A model generated the notes under the pieces. That model had not been told where the DNA came from. It searched no databases and saw nothing but the letters and a program-made list of their open reading frames with translations. From Coriobacteriia bacterium (GTDB lineage: Bacteria; Actinomycetota; Coriobacteriia; WRKU01; WQUG01): DNA of 35,981 nucleotides. This document shows, piece by piece, positions 24,020-34,700 of the stretch. The position numbers and the translations under genes are program-made. The DNA lies in assembly GCA_009778715.1 (NCBI GenBank), contig WRFR01000021.1, positions 1 through 35,981 on the forward strand, in the 5' to 3' direction. Numbering within the stretch: the stretch's first letter is position 1; the number at the start of each line of letters is the position of its first letter.

Positions 24020-24607
24020 TTATTCTTTTACTTGCAAAACAAGCGCACACTGTTGTATCACATAATGTGCAATTTGGTCGGCCGAGTCATTGCGCTCGAT
24101 CATTGCAGTTACTGTTGGATCATTTTCATAAGAAATTGTAACTACTCCCTGCGAGGATGTTAATGTTTCAAGAGTGAATGTATATTCCTTTTGCCCAAAA
24201 GGATTTGCACCCAAAAACCATGCCGCCGTATAGAAAATATGCCCTTGAATAGTTACTGCTGTCGCATAGCTTTGATTTCGATTGTTGGTTTTTACAGTAG
24301 CGAAGAAATCCCGAGAAGTATTTATTGAAATACTCTCATTATCTTTCATGAGGATTAACGTAGTGCCTTTTTCGAGAGTTTTTTTATTCACCAAGAGAGT
24401 TGGCTCATCAAATACCCACCCCTTTTTCATGTGTATGACACCGACACCAGGGAGAGAAATATTTCTTGAAAAACTCAGTACACCAGCCTGAAAGAAACTT
24501 ATGCCCGATATTATTATTACCAATACTGACGGTAGAATAATTAGTATAGCGTTTGCGCAGAAGACCGATAAAAGCCCTTGTCCAGAATTAGTATTGGTTC
24601 GCTTCAC
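24020..24607 (-). CDS. Membrane-anchored protein of unknown function
   Basis: A 195-residue protein with one N-terminal membrane helix (about residues 18-40, ILIILPSVLVIIISGISFFQ) and a beta-rich external domain with a single cysteine near the C-terminus. Its base composition is clearly richer in A and T than the neighbouring two-component genes. It follows the gene at 24610-25068 with a two-base gap, so both are probably co-transcribed. No family recognised. In an RHS island an anchored, outward-facing domain might be an immunity or decoy protein, but nothing in the sequence proves it. Confidence 0.7.
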   Translation of the reverse strand: MKRTNTNSGQGLLSVFCANAILIILPSVLVIIISGISFFQAGVLSFSRNISLPGVGVIHMKKGWVFDEPTLLVNKKTLEKGTTLILMKDNESISINTSRDFFATVKTNNRNQSYATAVTIQGHIFYTAAWFLGANPFGQKEYTFTLETLTSSQGVVTISYENDPTVTAMIERNDSADQIAHYVIQQCALVLQVKE

Positions 24608-24609
24608 AA

Positions 24610-25068
24610 TTACTCACACCCAATAAGTATTGCTATCGGCAATGATGTACCTAGGTCGGGTACAGGCATCATTGTCATTGACTGTATTTTCTTGCATGCT
24701 TTTGGGTTGTTAGCTATATAAGTACAGAAATCTGAGAACGTTACCGTTTTTCCTGCAATTATCCAGACTGTTGATGAGGTTGCAGATGCACTAGAGTAAT
24801 CAGTATAGTGAAAAACTCCAAATATCGGCTCTTTATTAGTCTTTTGTACAGAGACATCTTCCGGAGAAACATTTTCCCAATTTCCCGTCTCCATTTTTTT
24901 ACATTTCAATTCTAAGTTGCTGTGAAATCCAGGACTTAGCTGTCCAAATTGTTGTTGCCTCCTATGCATTTCATTAACATTTTGAATAACTTGCGGGACA
25001 ATAAAGCAAGCCCCGAGCGCAATAACTAAAATAAAGATACTTAGTAGACGTTTTTTTGAATGTGACAT
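24610..25068 (-). CDS. Membrane-anchored protein of unknown function
   Basis: A 152-residue protein. Lys-rich start (MSHSKKRLLS), then one membrane helix or uncleaved signal at about 8-26, then an external domain with four cysteines (Cys56 in ELKCKKME, then the DFCTYIANNPKACKKIQ pair, and Cys151 near the end) that could form disulfides. The frame extends to 25110, but GGAG six bases before ATG 25068 and the compact signal sequence favour 25068. Like the 220-residue protein at 28089-28751 it is a small anchored Cys-containing protein in the RHS island. No family recognised. Confidence 0.7.
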   Translation of the reverse strand: MSHSKKRLLSIFILVIALGACFIVPQVIQNVNEMHRRQQQFGQLSPGFHSNLELKCKKMETGNWENVSPEDVSVQKTNKEPIFGVFHYTDYSSASATSSTVWIIAGKTVTFSDFCTYIANNPKACKKIQSMTMMPVPDLGTSLPIAILIGCE

Positions 25069-25284
25069 CGCGTACTCCATAATGGTGTGAACTATCATAC
25101 AAGTGACCATCCTCTAAGCCTTGGGCTTGCAGCCTGAGGTGTCCAAAGAAACGTCCGCACCCCCCTTACTAATTTATTTCGCTTAATGATTTTCGAAAAC
25201 CCCATGACACCTTTGGTTCCGTAATATACAAGAAAAGCAATCAAAGAGCAGCGATCAGACCTGCGTGTTTTCAACTGGATCAAC

Positions 25285-26493
25285 TCAAACCGAGAACAGG
25301 CAAAAGTGACTTAGCGCAACATAGCAAACAACAACAAAGACAGCCGCGACGGCCAACAGCAATTTATAGGTTAGCCATTTGGGAATTTTCATTGGTGACG
25401 GTTTTCTTCTGCGATAGATTTGCACGATCAGCGTAATGCTACAACTCAAGAAGAGCAGGTAGTGGGGCCAGAAGTGTTGAATGCTTGCCAAAACGACATT
25501 GTGATAGCCATAGTAAAGCTCACGCGCCCCAAATATCGACCAACAAAAGAGCAGGATAAAAGCAAGGCAATTCCCGATCAGGCAGCTAAGGGGGTTCCGC
25601 TTGCAGATCGGGACAGTGCTTAAGATAAATCCAACGATAATAACTATCGCAGCTGTAAGACTATAAGCCAAAACAGGATAGCTAACAGGCGCCCAAGACA
25701 GATCAGCCGTGATATAACTCCTGAGAACTGCATGCACAAAGAATGATACGAAGACTACTACCGCGACAAGGAGGGCAGGGCGCAGGGATCTCTTTGGCGC
25801 CTGCACAGCGCCTTCCCCTCTCTTCTGTGCTATTCTCCTTGCAACACGACTCTTGGAACCAGTCAACGCCCTGAGTATACTGCCAGAAGCCAGAACAAGA
25901 GCATAGAGAGCGACCATAGACCCGAGTCCAGAATAGAAATCAAGAACGGGAACGGCGCCCAGAACTACGAGAATCGTTAAGCCTACAACACTGATACCTA
26001 TAAAAGTAAAGCTCACCACATAAAAGGTTTTCTTCGAAAAGAGCGGGGGAAGCCTTTGTGCGAACCAATAGAGAGCCCCGTTGATTAGCCAGGCTATTGG
26101 ATAAAAGAGCATTACCTGCAGAATGTATTCGTATGCGTTTGATGCTACTAGCGGTATTAATGCCACCAATGCCGCTACTGATATTTCCACAAGCATCTTG
26201 TTTCGAGACAAGCGCCCCGGCGAAAATAACAGATAGAGTACGACCCTGATAATGACAAAACTGAATAAAAAGATGGAAGAAAGAATCTCCGACCATCCTC
26301 CCACAATTACAGTCTCATACTGCGGTGAAACTGCAAGCAAAAGTGCATAGAGTATGCAGGCAGAGACATCAAGCAAAATCCCCGTCTTGAACCAATCGCC
26401 TGTGTTTAACTGCGAACGTGTTTTCCCCACGCCGATTTTCGTTCTCGCGCCACGATCTGGAAACTTTTTATTATTTGAAGTCATCAAATTCAT
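25285..26493 (-). CDS. Polytopic membrane protein, unknown function, downstream of orphan RHS tip
   Basis: A 402-residue protein with about ten predicted membrane helices in two groups separated by a basic cytoplasmic loop near residues 210-240 (TGSKSRVARRIAQKRGEGAV). Short N-terminal Lys/Arg-rich cytoplasmic region. No transporter signature or enzyme motif recognised. It begins 41 bases after the orphan RHS tip gene, the position where the cognate immunity gene is normally found. A membrane protein would be a sensible guard against a phospholipase-like tip, but this is inferred from position alone. The 216 bases after it (25069-25284) hold a 62-codon frame with no recognisable domain, which I do not call a gene. 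Confidence 0.7.
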   Translation of the reverse strand: MNLMTSNNKKFPDRGARTKIGVGKTRSQLNTGDWFKTGILLDVSACILYALLLAVSPQYETVIVGGWSEILSSIFLFSFVIIRVVLYLLFSPGRLSRNKMLVEISVAALVALIPLVASNAYEYILQVMLFYPIAWLINGALYWFAQRLPPLFSKKTFYVVSFTFIGISVVGLTILVVLGAVPVLDFYSGLGSMVALYALVLASGSILRALTGSKSRVARRIAQKRGEGAVQAPKRSLRPALLVAVVVFVSFFVHAVLRSYITADLSWAPVSYPVLAYSLTAAIVIIVGFILSTVPICKRNPLSCLIGNCLAFILLFCWSIFGARELYYGYHNVVLASIQHFWPHYLLFLSCSITLIVQIYRRRKPSPMKIPKWLTYKLLLAVAAVFVVVCYVALSHFCLFSV

Positions 26494-26534
26494 GCTCTCT
26501 AGTCTTCAGTTATGAAGCTTCCATCATTTCGATT

Positions 26535-27416
26535 CTATTTACCATTAATGAAATCCGAGAAGTTTCGCATGATACGTACGGTTCCGTTGTATGCGTCGCT
26601 ATAGCGCCAGGATTTTTGATTTCGATCATCCCAATATGACGCGGTCCCTGGTGGTATTTTATGCGCTGCAGGAGTAATGTTACCATGAGCATATGAATCT
26701 TGATAAGCATGCAAACCATAGCCCAAGTATATCTCAGCTTTCTTATGGTCTGTTTTCCACGTGTTCTTTGCCGCCGCATAATATTTATTAAACCAATCAC
26801 GCCGTGAGTCTATTGACGGCATACCAAAATAGGCGTTCTTCCAGGGATTACTCATAGTCCCAACAAGTTTTGCCCCTTTTGCCCGATTGAAATGCATGTA
26901 GAAATAAGCAGGCACTGGCCAAATTGAATCCACATTCTTTGACCCTCTGCCTGCCCAATCAGCAAAAGTTGTTGAAAACCCCACAGCCCGTGCCGCTCGA
27001 TAGGTAAGGCCGTAGTGATTATCCGCATACCACAATCCACTCGGATCCGTTCCATTCACAGGCTCCCCCGTACAGTACAGATACGGGCTTTTCTCGCCAT
27101 CTGCCTTAGCAGGATCGCGAGAAATGAAGCTCATCGTGCTCGGATCATAGTAGCGCTGACTGCAGTAGTAAAGCCCTGTCTCAGCGTCCCAGACATAACC
27201 TGCATAACGCAGTGGTTGCACAGCAATTGCTTGAGCCTGTTCCAGGGTTATCAGCGCTGTCGCAAAGGTCTGGCTTGAGGTGATGTTTCCATAAGCATCG
27301 TAATCGTAGCGAGCAAAAGTAGTACCTGAGGTATCTCTCAGCTCACAAACATCTCCATGCTGATCTGACACAATCTGAAAGTTGTCCGCTTCTGTCGTCT
27401 CAGTTGAGCTGTACAT
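26535..27416 (-). CDS. Orphan RHS C-terminal cassette with phospholipase C-like tip
   Basis: A 293-codon frame holding only the last RHS core (residues about 1-127: CELRDTSGTTFARYDYDAYG, RYAGYVWDAETGLYYCSQRY and SFISRDPAKADGEKSPYLY, ending DPSG) plus a new tip from about residue 128. The tip has HYGLTYRAARAVG, then GYGLHAYQDSYAHG with His236, Asp240 and His244, which resembles the zinc-site helix of the zinc-dependent phospholipase C/P1 nuclease-like fold. There is no signal peptide, no RHS cage and only a distant AAGGAG overlapping the preceding stop. ATG 27416 arises exactly at the break in homology with the full RHS gene. It is therefore probably a silent, displaced tip or donor for recombination rather than a working gene. 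Confidence 0.8.
   Translation of the reverse strand: MYSSTETTEADNFQIVSDQHGDVCELRDTSGTTFARYDYDAYGNITSSQTFATALITLEQAQAIAVQPLRYAGYVWDAETGLYYCSQRYYDPSTMSFISRDPAKADGEKSPYLYCTGEPVNGTDPSGLWYADNHYGLTYRAARAVGFSTTFADWAGRGSKNVDSIWPVPAYFYMHFNRAKGAKLVGTMSNPWKNAYFGMPSIDSRRDWFNKYYAAAKNTWKTDHKKAEIYLGYGLHAYQDSYAHGNITPAAHKIPPGTASYWDDRNQKSWRYSDAYNGTVRIMRNFSDFINGK
27037..27413. repeat. RHS core repeat, orphan copy (pairs with 29300-29679)
   Basis: About 377 bases nearly identical to 29300-29679, sharing for example TATGACGCTTACGG-type core codons and the complete YDPSTMSF block. One codon is deleted relative to the other copy (AIAV versus AISAV). Homology starts at CCACTCGGATCC just inside the tip junction and ends next to the orphan ATG. 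Direct repeats of this size can support recombination. Confidence 0.9.
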
Positions 27417-27427
27417 AATCCAGTAGG

Positions 27428-28087
27428 CTACTCCTTGATATTTGCCGTCTTCAAAAGTTGAGCAACCAGAGCATCAACTGCAGAGGTGCGAGCGTCGTTA
27501 AGATAGTCTGCTTTGATCTCGTCTTTAAGGTCTGCAAAGCTCCCGGCGCCTGCGTAACGATCTTTATGAGAGTTGTAATAGTCTTGCAGTTTCGCAGCGG
27601 TAGCCGAAGCATCAGGAATAAGAGATTTTGTGAGCGCTGAGATCGTGAGATTATCGGTGACCGCTGTTTTGAGCTGCGCTTCCGTCATGCCCGCTTGCTT
27701 GAGCTTATCTTGTAATTCAGCTTGAGAAGGATAACTTTTAGCAATGGAGTTATACGCTGCATCAACAGCTTGATTTGAGATCTTAATACTGCGTTTCTTT
27801 GCTTCCTGCAAAAGCAGTTGTTGGTTGATTGCTGCATTCAAGTTGCGCTGATCAATGTCTTTCTTGTTAGCCGCACCCCCGTTTGCGTCAAAAATACCGG
27901 GAGTCTGCGAGAGTGGAAAGGCAGTTTGACTATCAATATCTGCCTGAGTGATAGTTACTCCGTTTACCTGCACCACAGTCTTTGAATGGGGGCGCAAGAG
28001 TAAATAGGCAGTAATGAAGCCTGCGACAAGAATAACTACTGCTGCTATCCCAATATAGATCCACTTATTGTATTCACGCAACGCCAT
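27428..28087 (-). CDS. SurA-N-like membrane-anchored chaperone/foldase without PPIase domain
   Basis: A 219-residue protein. One N-terminal membrane helix (about residues 9-30, IYIGIAAVVILVAGFITAYL) is followed by the SurA N-terminal pattern (VVQVNGVTITQADIDSQTAF, then NAAINQQLLLQEAKKRSIKI and SYPSQAELQDKLKQAGMTEA) and a helical C-terminus. The parvulin isomerase domain found in PrsA/SurA is absent, so it would act as a holding chaperone only. Start at ATG 28087, two bases past the stop of the upstream gene, which suggests coupling. It lies between the candidate immunity gene and the orphan tip, and may help fold the large exported RHS protein. A 51-base piece is duplicated at 23927-23977. 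Confidence 0.8.
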   Translation of the reverse strand: MALREYNKWIYIGIAAVVILVAGFITAYLLLRPHSKTVVQVNGVTITQADIDSQTAFPLSQTPGIFDANGGAANKKDIDQRNLNAAINQQLLLQEAKKRSIKISNQAVDAAYNSIAKSYPSQAELQDKLKQAGMTEAQLKTAVTDNLTISALTKSLIPDASATAAKLQDYYNSHKDRYAGAGSFADLKDEIKADYLNDARTSAVDALVAQLLKTANIKE

Positions 28088-28088
28088 T

Positions 28089-28751
28089 TCATTCCCACTT
28101 TCGGTTTGTTCTGCACATGCTTTTAGCAACAGCAGCCGTATCAATGCCAGCATCAAAGTTTGTTGGAAAAATCAGATTCGTAAGACGCATCGTCACCCAC
28201 CCCGGAATCAACTTTGCATCAATAATATCTGCGACGCCATCTTCATTGGCACTTGTCATCGCACTTTCTAAAGAGGTAACCCGAAAACTGGAGTCTGTCC
28301 TGATGATCACTGCAATAACTTTACTATCCAAGCCATCATCTAATGAGCCATCCACACTGGTTGTCCCGGGAAAGAACTGAGTGGTCCTGAAATAACCATA
28401 GAACATAATGGTGCGCCCCTGTGTTATTGAAGCAATGAGCGTCGTCGCTTCTGCGATACAGCCAAGAGATCCCCTTGGCGCCTGACCAAGTTCACCTTCA
28501 TAAGGAGGTAGAGACTGTGCGATGGCCTTTGTTAAACCCGGATCTTGTGACAAGTAGTGTCTCAGATCTCCTTTACTGCATATAGGATACACACGAACAT
28601 ATACTTTACGAGTTGAATATTCTGTTCGGCTTTCGTAAGTAGCGAACTTCGTCGGTGTTATTGATGCCCTTTTAATTGCGTTCGCAACAAGAAAAGTAGT
28701 GCACAAGACAAGAGCAAGACCAAGCAATGAAATAATCTTTTTTCGTTTCAT
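28089..28751 (-). CDS. Membrane-anchored protein, candidate immunity protein for the RHS amidase tip
   Basis: A 220-residue protein of unknown family. Basic N-terminus MKRKK and one membrane helix or signal (about residues 6-24), then an exported domain with cysteines in PICSKG, SLGCIAE and SMCRTN. It begins 16 bases after the RHS stop, exactly where the specific immunity gene of a polymorphic toxin normally lies. Because the RHS tip looks like a cell-wall amidase, an outward-facing anchored protein would be correctly placed to block it. That role is inferred from position and topology; no immunity family is recognised. Confidence 0.7.
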   Translation of the reverse strand: MKRKKIISLLGLALVLCTTFLVANAIKRASITPTKFATYESRTEYSTRKVYVRVYPICSKGDLRHYLSQDPGLTKAIAQSLPPYEGELGQAPRGSLGCIAEATTLIASITQGRTIMFYGYFRTTQFFPGTTSVDGSLDDGLDSKVIAVIIRTDSSFRVTSLESAMTSANEDGVADIIDAKLIPGWVTMRLTNLIFPTNFDAGIDTAAVAKSMCRTNRKWE

Positions 28752-28767
28752 GTTACTTTCCGATCAA

Positions 28768-31700
28768 TCAGCTCGGCCGAACAATCCAGTAGCGGGTTTT
28801 CGAATCCACATTATTTCCTCGAGCTCTCGATATTGGATATGACCAATGTTGAGCACGCCATGTCCCCCCACTTGGTCCATTACTTACAATAATTGCAGCA
28901 TGTGTTGCACGACCGCGATGTTCAGTGTCATAAAAAATAACATCTCCAGGTTTTGCCGCTGCATAGTAAGTATTTCCCCAGCGGGCAGCACCAGTCGGCC
29001 TAAAGTTATTATACCCAACAAAAGTTTTGTATGAGTTTCTTCTATAGTAAATCAAATACCTCCGCAAGCCATCTGCATTATTCCAATATGTTGTAACTGA
29101 ATACTTAGCATACCTAGCAGAATAGCCCGGCAATAGCCAGCAGTGCCACATTCTCGATCCGCTCCTCATCCCACCTGCATACAAACATTGCGACACAAAA
29201 TTCGCACAATCATATTTAAAATGCGGATAGCGTGGATTAAAACTATAAGCCCAGCGATAAGCATATTTCACTGCTGCACTACGATTATAACCCCACATCC
29301 CACTCGGATCCACCCCACCCACCGGCTCGCCAGCACAGTACAAATATGGACTCTTCTCACCGTCAGCTTTTGCGGGATCCCTTGAGATGAAGCTCATGGT
29401 ACTCGGGTCATAGTAGCGCTGGCTGCAGTAGTAGAGCCCTGTCTCAGCGTCCCAGACATAACCTGCATAGCGCAGTGGTTGAACAGCAGATATTGCCTGC
29501 GCCTGCTCAAGAGTAATCAGCGCTGTCGCAAAGGTCTGACTTGAGGTGATGTTTCCATAAGCATCGTAATCGTAGCGAGCAAAAGCTGCGCCTGAGGTAT
29601 CTCTCAGCTCACAAACATCTCCATGCTGATCTGACACAATCTGAAAATCAACCGCTTCTGTTGTCTCAGTAGAGCTGTAACGGGCGCCTACTGGAGTTGT
29701 TCCAGAGCCATACAGGTAGATCAGGGTCTGTGTTGTGCTGGCTTCCTTTGAAGTTAAAGAGGTAAGTTTTGTTCCATCATAAACATAGCTTGTCTTAGTG
29801 TTTCTTGCCATCTTAGAAAGCCTTTGCCCTGAGCTGTCATAGACGTAACTCGCCAGTGTTGTGTTACTGCCACTGCCAGTCATGGGAGTCACGGCAGGAG
29901 AAACTGAAGTCAGTCTTTGCCCCGTCCAACTAAAGGCAAGTAATCCATCTTTTGTCCTTCTGCCAAGACTGTCGTAAGTAAACGGCAATGCCATCGAAAG
30001 CGAGTTGTTGCCGCTACCAGATGAACACTGCGTAAGCCTACCCGTAGTGTCATAGGTAAAAGTTTTGGCATCTTTACTAGTATTATTAGAACTAGCAGTG
30101 GTGATATTTCCGGTTGTCGCGTTATAAGCGTAATTAGTAGTCGTTGCTCCGATCTTTGCTGAAGTGAGCTGAGTTCTGTCTGCCGAATACGTGTAGCTAG
30201 CACTCTGGGAAAGCTTAGAGTAATTAACAGAAGCCAATTTCGAGTCATCTGAACTGTAGCTATAGGTGGTTTGTCCTGTGTTTGTTACGTTTGTAAGGAA
30301 GGTATCGGTTACAAGATTTCCCCTGTCATCGTACTTGAGGTCAGCGCTCTGGGTTCCTACTGCCTGTGTTAAGGGACGCCCCCCATTGTCATAGGTGGCA
30401 TTGTGTGCTTGATAAGTTGAGGCGCCATTTTTCAAGGTGGCTGAGATAAACAATGATCCGTTGGTAACAGAGGTCTGAGTAGTACCATCCTTAAAGGTCT
30501 CAGTCTTGGTTGTTACGGTATGAGCATCATTTCCCGAACCGACGTTTTGGTAGCTGAAGGCTTGCTTGTATCCTGACACTGCCTCTGTGATAGAGGCGGT
30601 ACGTCCAGCGCTGTCATAGGTGGTCGCAGTATCTTTGAGCACCTCTGAGCCTTCGGATTCTTTCTGAGTCGCAATCCTGGATAAGCTGTCGTACGTGTAG
30701 TCTATCTTGGTTCCATCGGGGTTAACCTGGGAAGTAACACGTGACGCTGTGTCATAAGTCTTGGTTGTTGGATTATCAGTTCCAACCTTTTCTGTCAGCT
30801 GATTACCCGCCCCGTCGTAACTGTATTGAGTAGTAATCCCATCGAAGTCAGTAGTTGAAAGTACATCTCCACGTACATTATAGGTGCTGGTTGAAGCAGC
30901 TTGGCTGCCCATCTTAGTAGAAAGGAGATTGCCTGCCAAGTCATAGATGTAGGTAGTAGTGATCGCTGGCTTTCCGGGCGCTGTTTGCGTATCTGAAATC
31001 TCGTTATCGTCAAGGTCATAGACGCAGGTATCTTTGACTTCTCCATCAGTTTGTACAGTAGCATTTCCTGCACTGTCATATTGGGTAGTTGTAGTCGGCT
31101 GCCCGGGGGTTATCGTTGAGGTCACATTGCCTGCCGCATCATAGGTAGTAGTAGTCGGAGCTGCCGGCGTCAGCGAATCGCTACTCTTGGTCTCCTGACC
31201 ATTTGCATCGTATTTGGTATCAGTGACAGTGCCCGCAAGCGTGCCTTCTGACTTAGCAGTGGTGGCGTTACCTGCCATATCATAGCTGGTTGTAGAGTGT
31301 CCCAGCTCTGAGTCAGAGTCTGAAGCTACCTCTCGCCCTAACACATCAAGGGTCTTTTTCGTGGTCTCTACCGCAGCGCTACCGCTCGTAAGCGTCTCTG
31401 TTAGAGTAACGTTTCCTTGCTTATCATAGATCGTCTTTGTCCAGTTATTCTTAGTCGTTGAACCAGATGGTAGCTGATAAGTTTCAGTCAGGTTGCCAGT
31501 GGGGTCATAACTGTTCTTGGTAGCAAGCCCGGTCTTATCGGTCGTAGACAGTATTGAACCTGCAATGTCATAGGTGGAGGTATCAGTGACAATTCCTCTC
31601 CCGTCAGTATTTGAAAGCGTATTGCCAAAGTCATCAATAGATGAGCTGGTAGTGACATCTTGCACCGCTGCACCCGGTGACAGTTGGACATTTCTCTCTA

Positions 31701-34700
31701 CTGTTTTCTGAGGGTCGCCATTAGGGGCAAAGTTTGAGTAGTCCTTAACGTCAAAGACATAGGTACCATTTGCGCCCTTTGATATTGCTGTCTTCTCTTG
31801 AGTGTTAAGCCCTTGGGCGTTATAGCTGTATTCGGTACGTTTGCGGGCTCCGTTGGCTGCGATCAGCTTTTCTGTAACGACTATATTTCCTTTAGCGTCA
31901 ACATCATTCCAGGTAACACCTCGGGCATTGTCAATGGTCTTGATCAAGTCATTGGAAGCGTTGTAATAGTTCCAGGTCTCAAGGCCCGACTTATCAACTG
32001 AATAGGTCTGATTCCCCCTACTGTCATAGTCTGACTTGGTAGCGCCTACGACACCGACTGCAGTCGGGCAATTAGCAAAAGTAAGTCCATCAGCAGATGC
32101 TGACACCGGATCTTTGGTCGAGATGACCTGGTTGTAGGCATTGTAGCTGGTAGTAGTTCCATATACCTGGTCAGCGGAGGTAGATGCCCAGGTCTCTTGA
32201 CCTGTTGGGTCAGTCAGAAACACTTTCTTCTCCTGCCCTGCTGCAAAACCTCCAGAAGAACTCGCCGAACCTCGGGCAAGTATTGCCTGACCAACGTTAG
32301 TTGAACGCTTCGAATAGGTCATGGTTGCAGGTACGGGCGGAGCTCCTGTGACCGAGTGGGTAAAGCTTACCGTGCTTGTTCCATAAGAGATATTTGCGCT
32401 ATCGCCTGCCCTCGATACTTCAGTGATGCGCCCCGTGCTGTCTTCTATAAAGGCATCGCTTACCTGACGAGGACTTTCCTTGTATTCGGTAACCATCAAG
32501 TCTTTGCCAGAGATGTCATAGACAAACTCCTTATGGACGCCTCCTGCATCTAACGTAAGGTTATAACTGGAATCAGAGGCTTTTACTAAAACCAACTTCT
32601 GCCCATTGGCAGCAGTGATGGTTACTCCCCCAGAAGAATAACTGTAGGTAGTCTTGTTGTTGTTACGGTCAGTATCTGAGGTGATCTTTCCGTCAGTTCC
32701 AAAGCTGTGCTGGGTGCCGTCTGTGTCTTTTAAAGTAAAGCCAGAGCTTGTTTTGGTCAATACCGAAAACATGCCGGCAGGTGAGATATAGGTATTTGGG
32801 TTCTTTGAGTCCTGGGCAAAAAGCATGACCGTGCCTGTTCCATCAATATACTGAACAGCACCCGAGGAAAGCGCGGTCATGTTTTGCTCAAAGCTAAAAC
32901 GCCAACCCTTCGGCAGGTAGGCTGAAGTGGAAGCCATATCTGAAGTGTAGGTACGGCTTACTGCGGCCGCAGGACCATAGGTAGCAATCGAGAGGTCATC
33001 AGAGGTAATGCTGGTGGCTACCCTTCCCTCGGCTGCCTCAATGGATTGCCCCGCAACGGCTCCGAGCTGGGTATAGTCTGGATTGGGATCATCAGAGACT
33101 CTGATAGTGCGGTTATCAAGATAAGGAATTGCGCATGTTGCAGAGCCGACTGCCGTCTCTCCATTGGCGTCATAGGCCGCTACTCTAAACCAGTAGTTGA
33201 CGTTTGCCTGATAGTTCGTGGTCTTTGATTTGCGGTACAAGGCATTGGGGTTATCTCTTAAGTCAAGACCGGGGCCTTTGAAGGTATCAACATTGGTTCC
33301 GCTCATAGCGTTGCCACCAATAAAACGCTTAGAGGTTGCGTCATAGCTAAATGAGACCATGTTTTTGGTAGCCTGGTCTGATTGAAGCCAAACATCGGTA
33401 AGCAGGTGGCTTGCAAGCGATACCTTATAGGTACGCGCAGTAGCGTTTGCTGTCCATTCCATTAAATAGAGGTTGTTTCCATCTGAAGTAACACTATCAA
33501 AGTTGGTAAAGGCCGTGGTGTTTGCTACAGCAATTGTCCAGTCTTTTTCGAAGTGCCCGGTATCACTATATTGCCTTACCTTGAAGCCTTGGCCCACCTT
33601 GCCTACTGAATAGATGTGAGTACCATCGGTGGTAAGCATGATCCCATAGCCCGTAGATCCAGCTGCTACGTCATCTCCAGTACCGTAGCCCAGCAGGGGT
33701 TTATCGAAAGTAAAGCTTAGGCGGCGGGCGCTCGTACTCTCAAAGGTTGACTCAGCGTAGGCAGCAATGGTGGTGGAGTTTGCTGTTGAAGCCGTGACCG
33801 CCCCATCATATAAAACCCCGTTTAGCACAAAGGCGCCGAGAGATTGGGGAACGCTATCGGTGGTACCTAAGATAACGGGTGACCCATAAACGGGAGAAGC
33901 AGAAGGATAGTTGGTCTGGGTAAAGCGTACCCACTTAGCCGGTCCTTTGTAAGTTCCCCAGGCTTTGACATAGATATATTTGCCATCAGGCACTACAATA
34001 CCTGAACCTCCTGCGCCTCCGTTAGTTCCTGTGGTGTAAGGAGTACCTGACGGATAGGTAAGCGCAGTAGAAGAGATTCTTGTCGCAGGGCTGGGACTCT
34101 GGCCTGCAGTATAGGGATTACCACTGTAGGTTCCGTCTGCCCCGTATCCTGCAATAGTGCTGTCAGTTGGATAGATACCTGCCCCCGATGTTGACCAGGT
34201 GGTGTTGTTGCGCCCAAGCGTGGTTCCTACCTGACGATAGCTTACCCCATCAAAGGTATAGATGTGATAGCCCGTTGCACTGGAGTCTGCTGACCAGGAA
34301 AGCTTGACTGATCCACGTCCAGCATCTGGATAGTCGTTTTTATTATCAGCGATACCGTCTTTGTTCTTGTCAGTCTCTTTGAAATAGGTATCACTTGCAG
34401 AAGTGGTATAGGTAAGGTTTTTTACGGGCTGGACTAAAGATGAACAAGTGATCGTGATGTAGGGAGCATTACCGCCTGCAACAGAAGAAAAAGCATGCCA
34501 GTTACTCGTTGAAGGCGTTGCCTCAGAGTTATAGAGTACCAACCCATAAAAAGCAGAGCCGGTAGTAAGCGGGGCGCTCAGCGCTGAAGTGATGTCATAG
34601 GTAGCCCACTTACTTGTCCCGGTAATAGTCGTTGAGGCAATATAGGCAGACTGAGCAGGCTTATTATTCCAGGTTACATTGGTAGGAATAGCAGATGATG

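Noticed and set aside
25095..25283. 62-codon minus-strand frame between the polytopic protein gene and the next anchored protein gene.
   Set aside because: No family resemblance, no clear ribosome site, and it overlaps the upstream end of the next gene; treated as intergenic.
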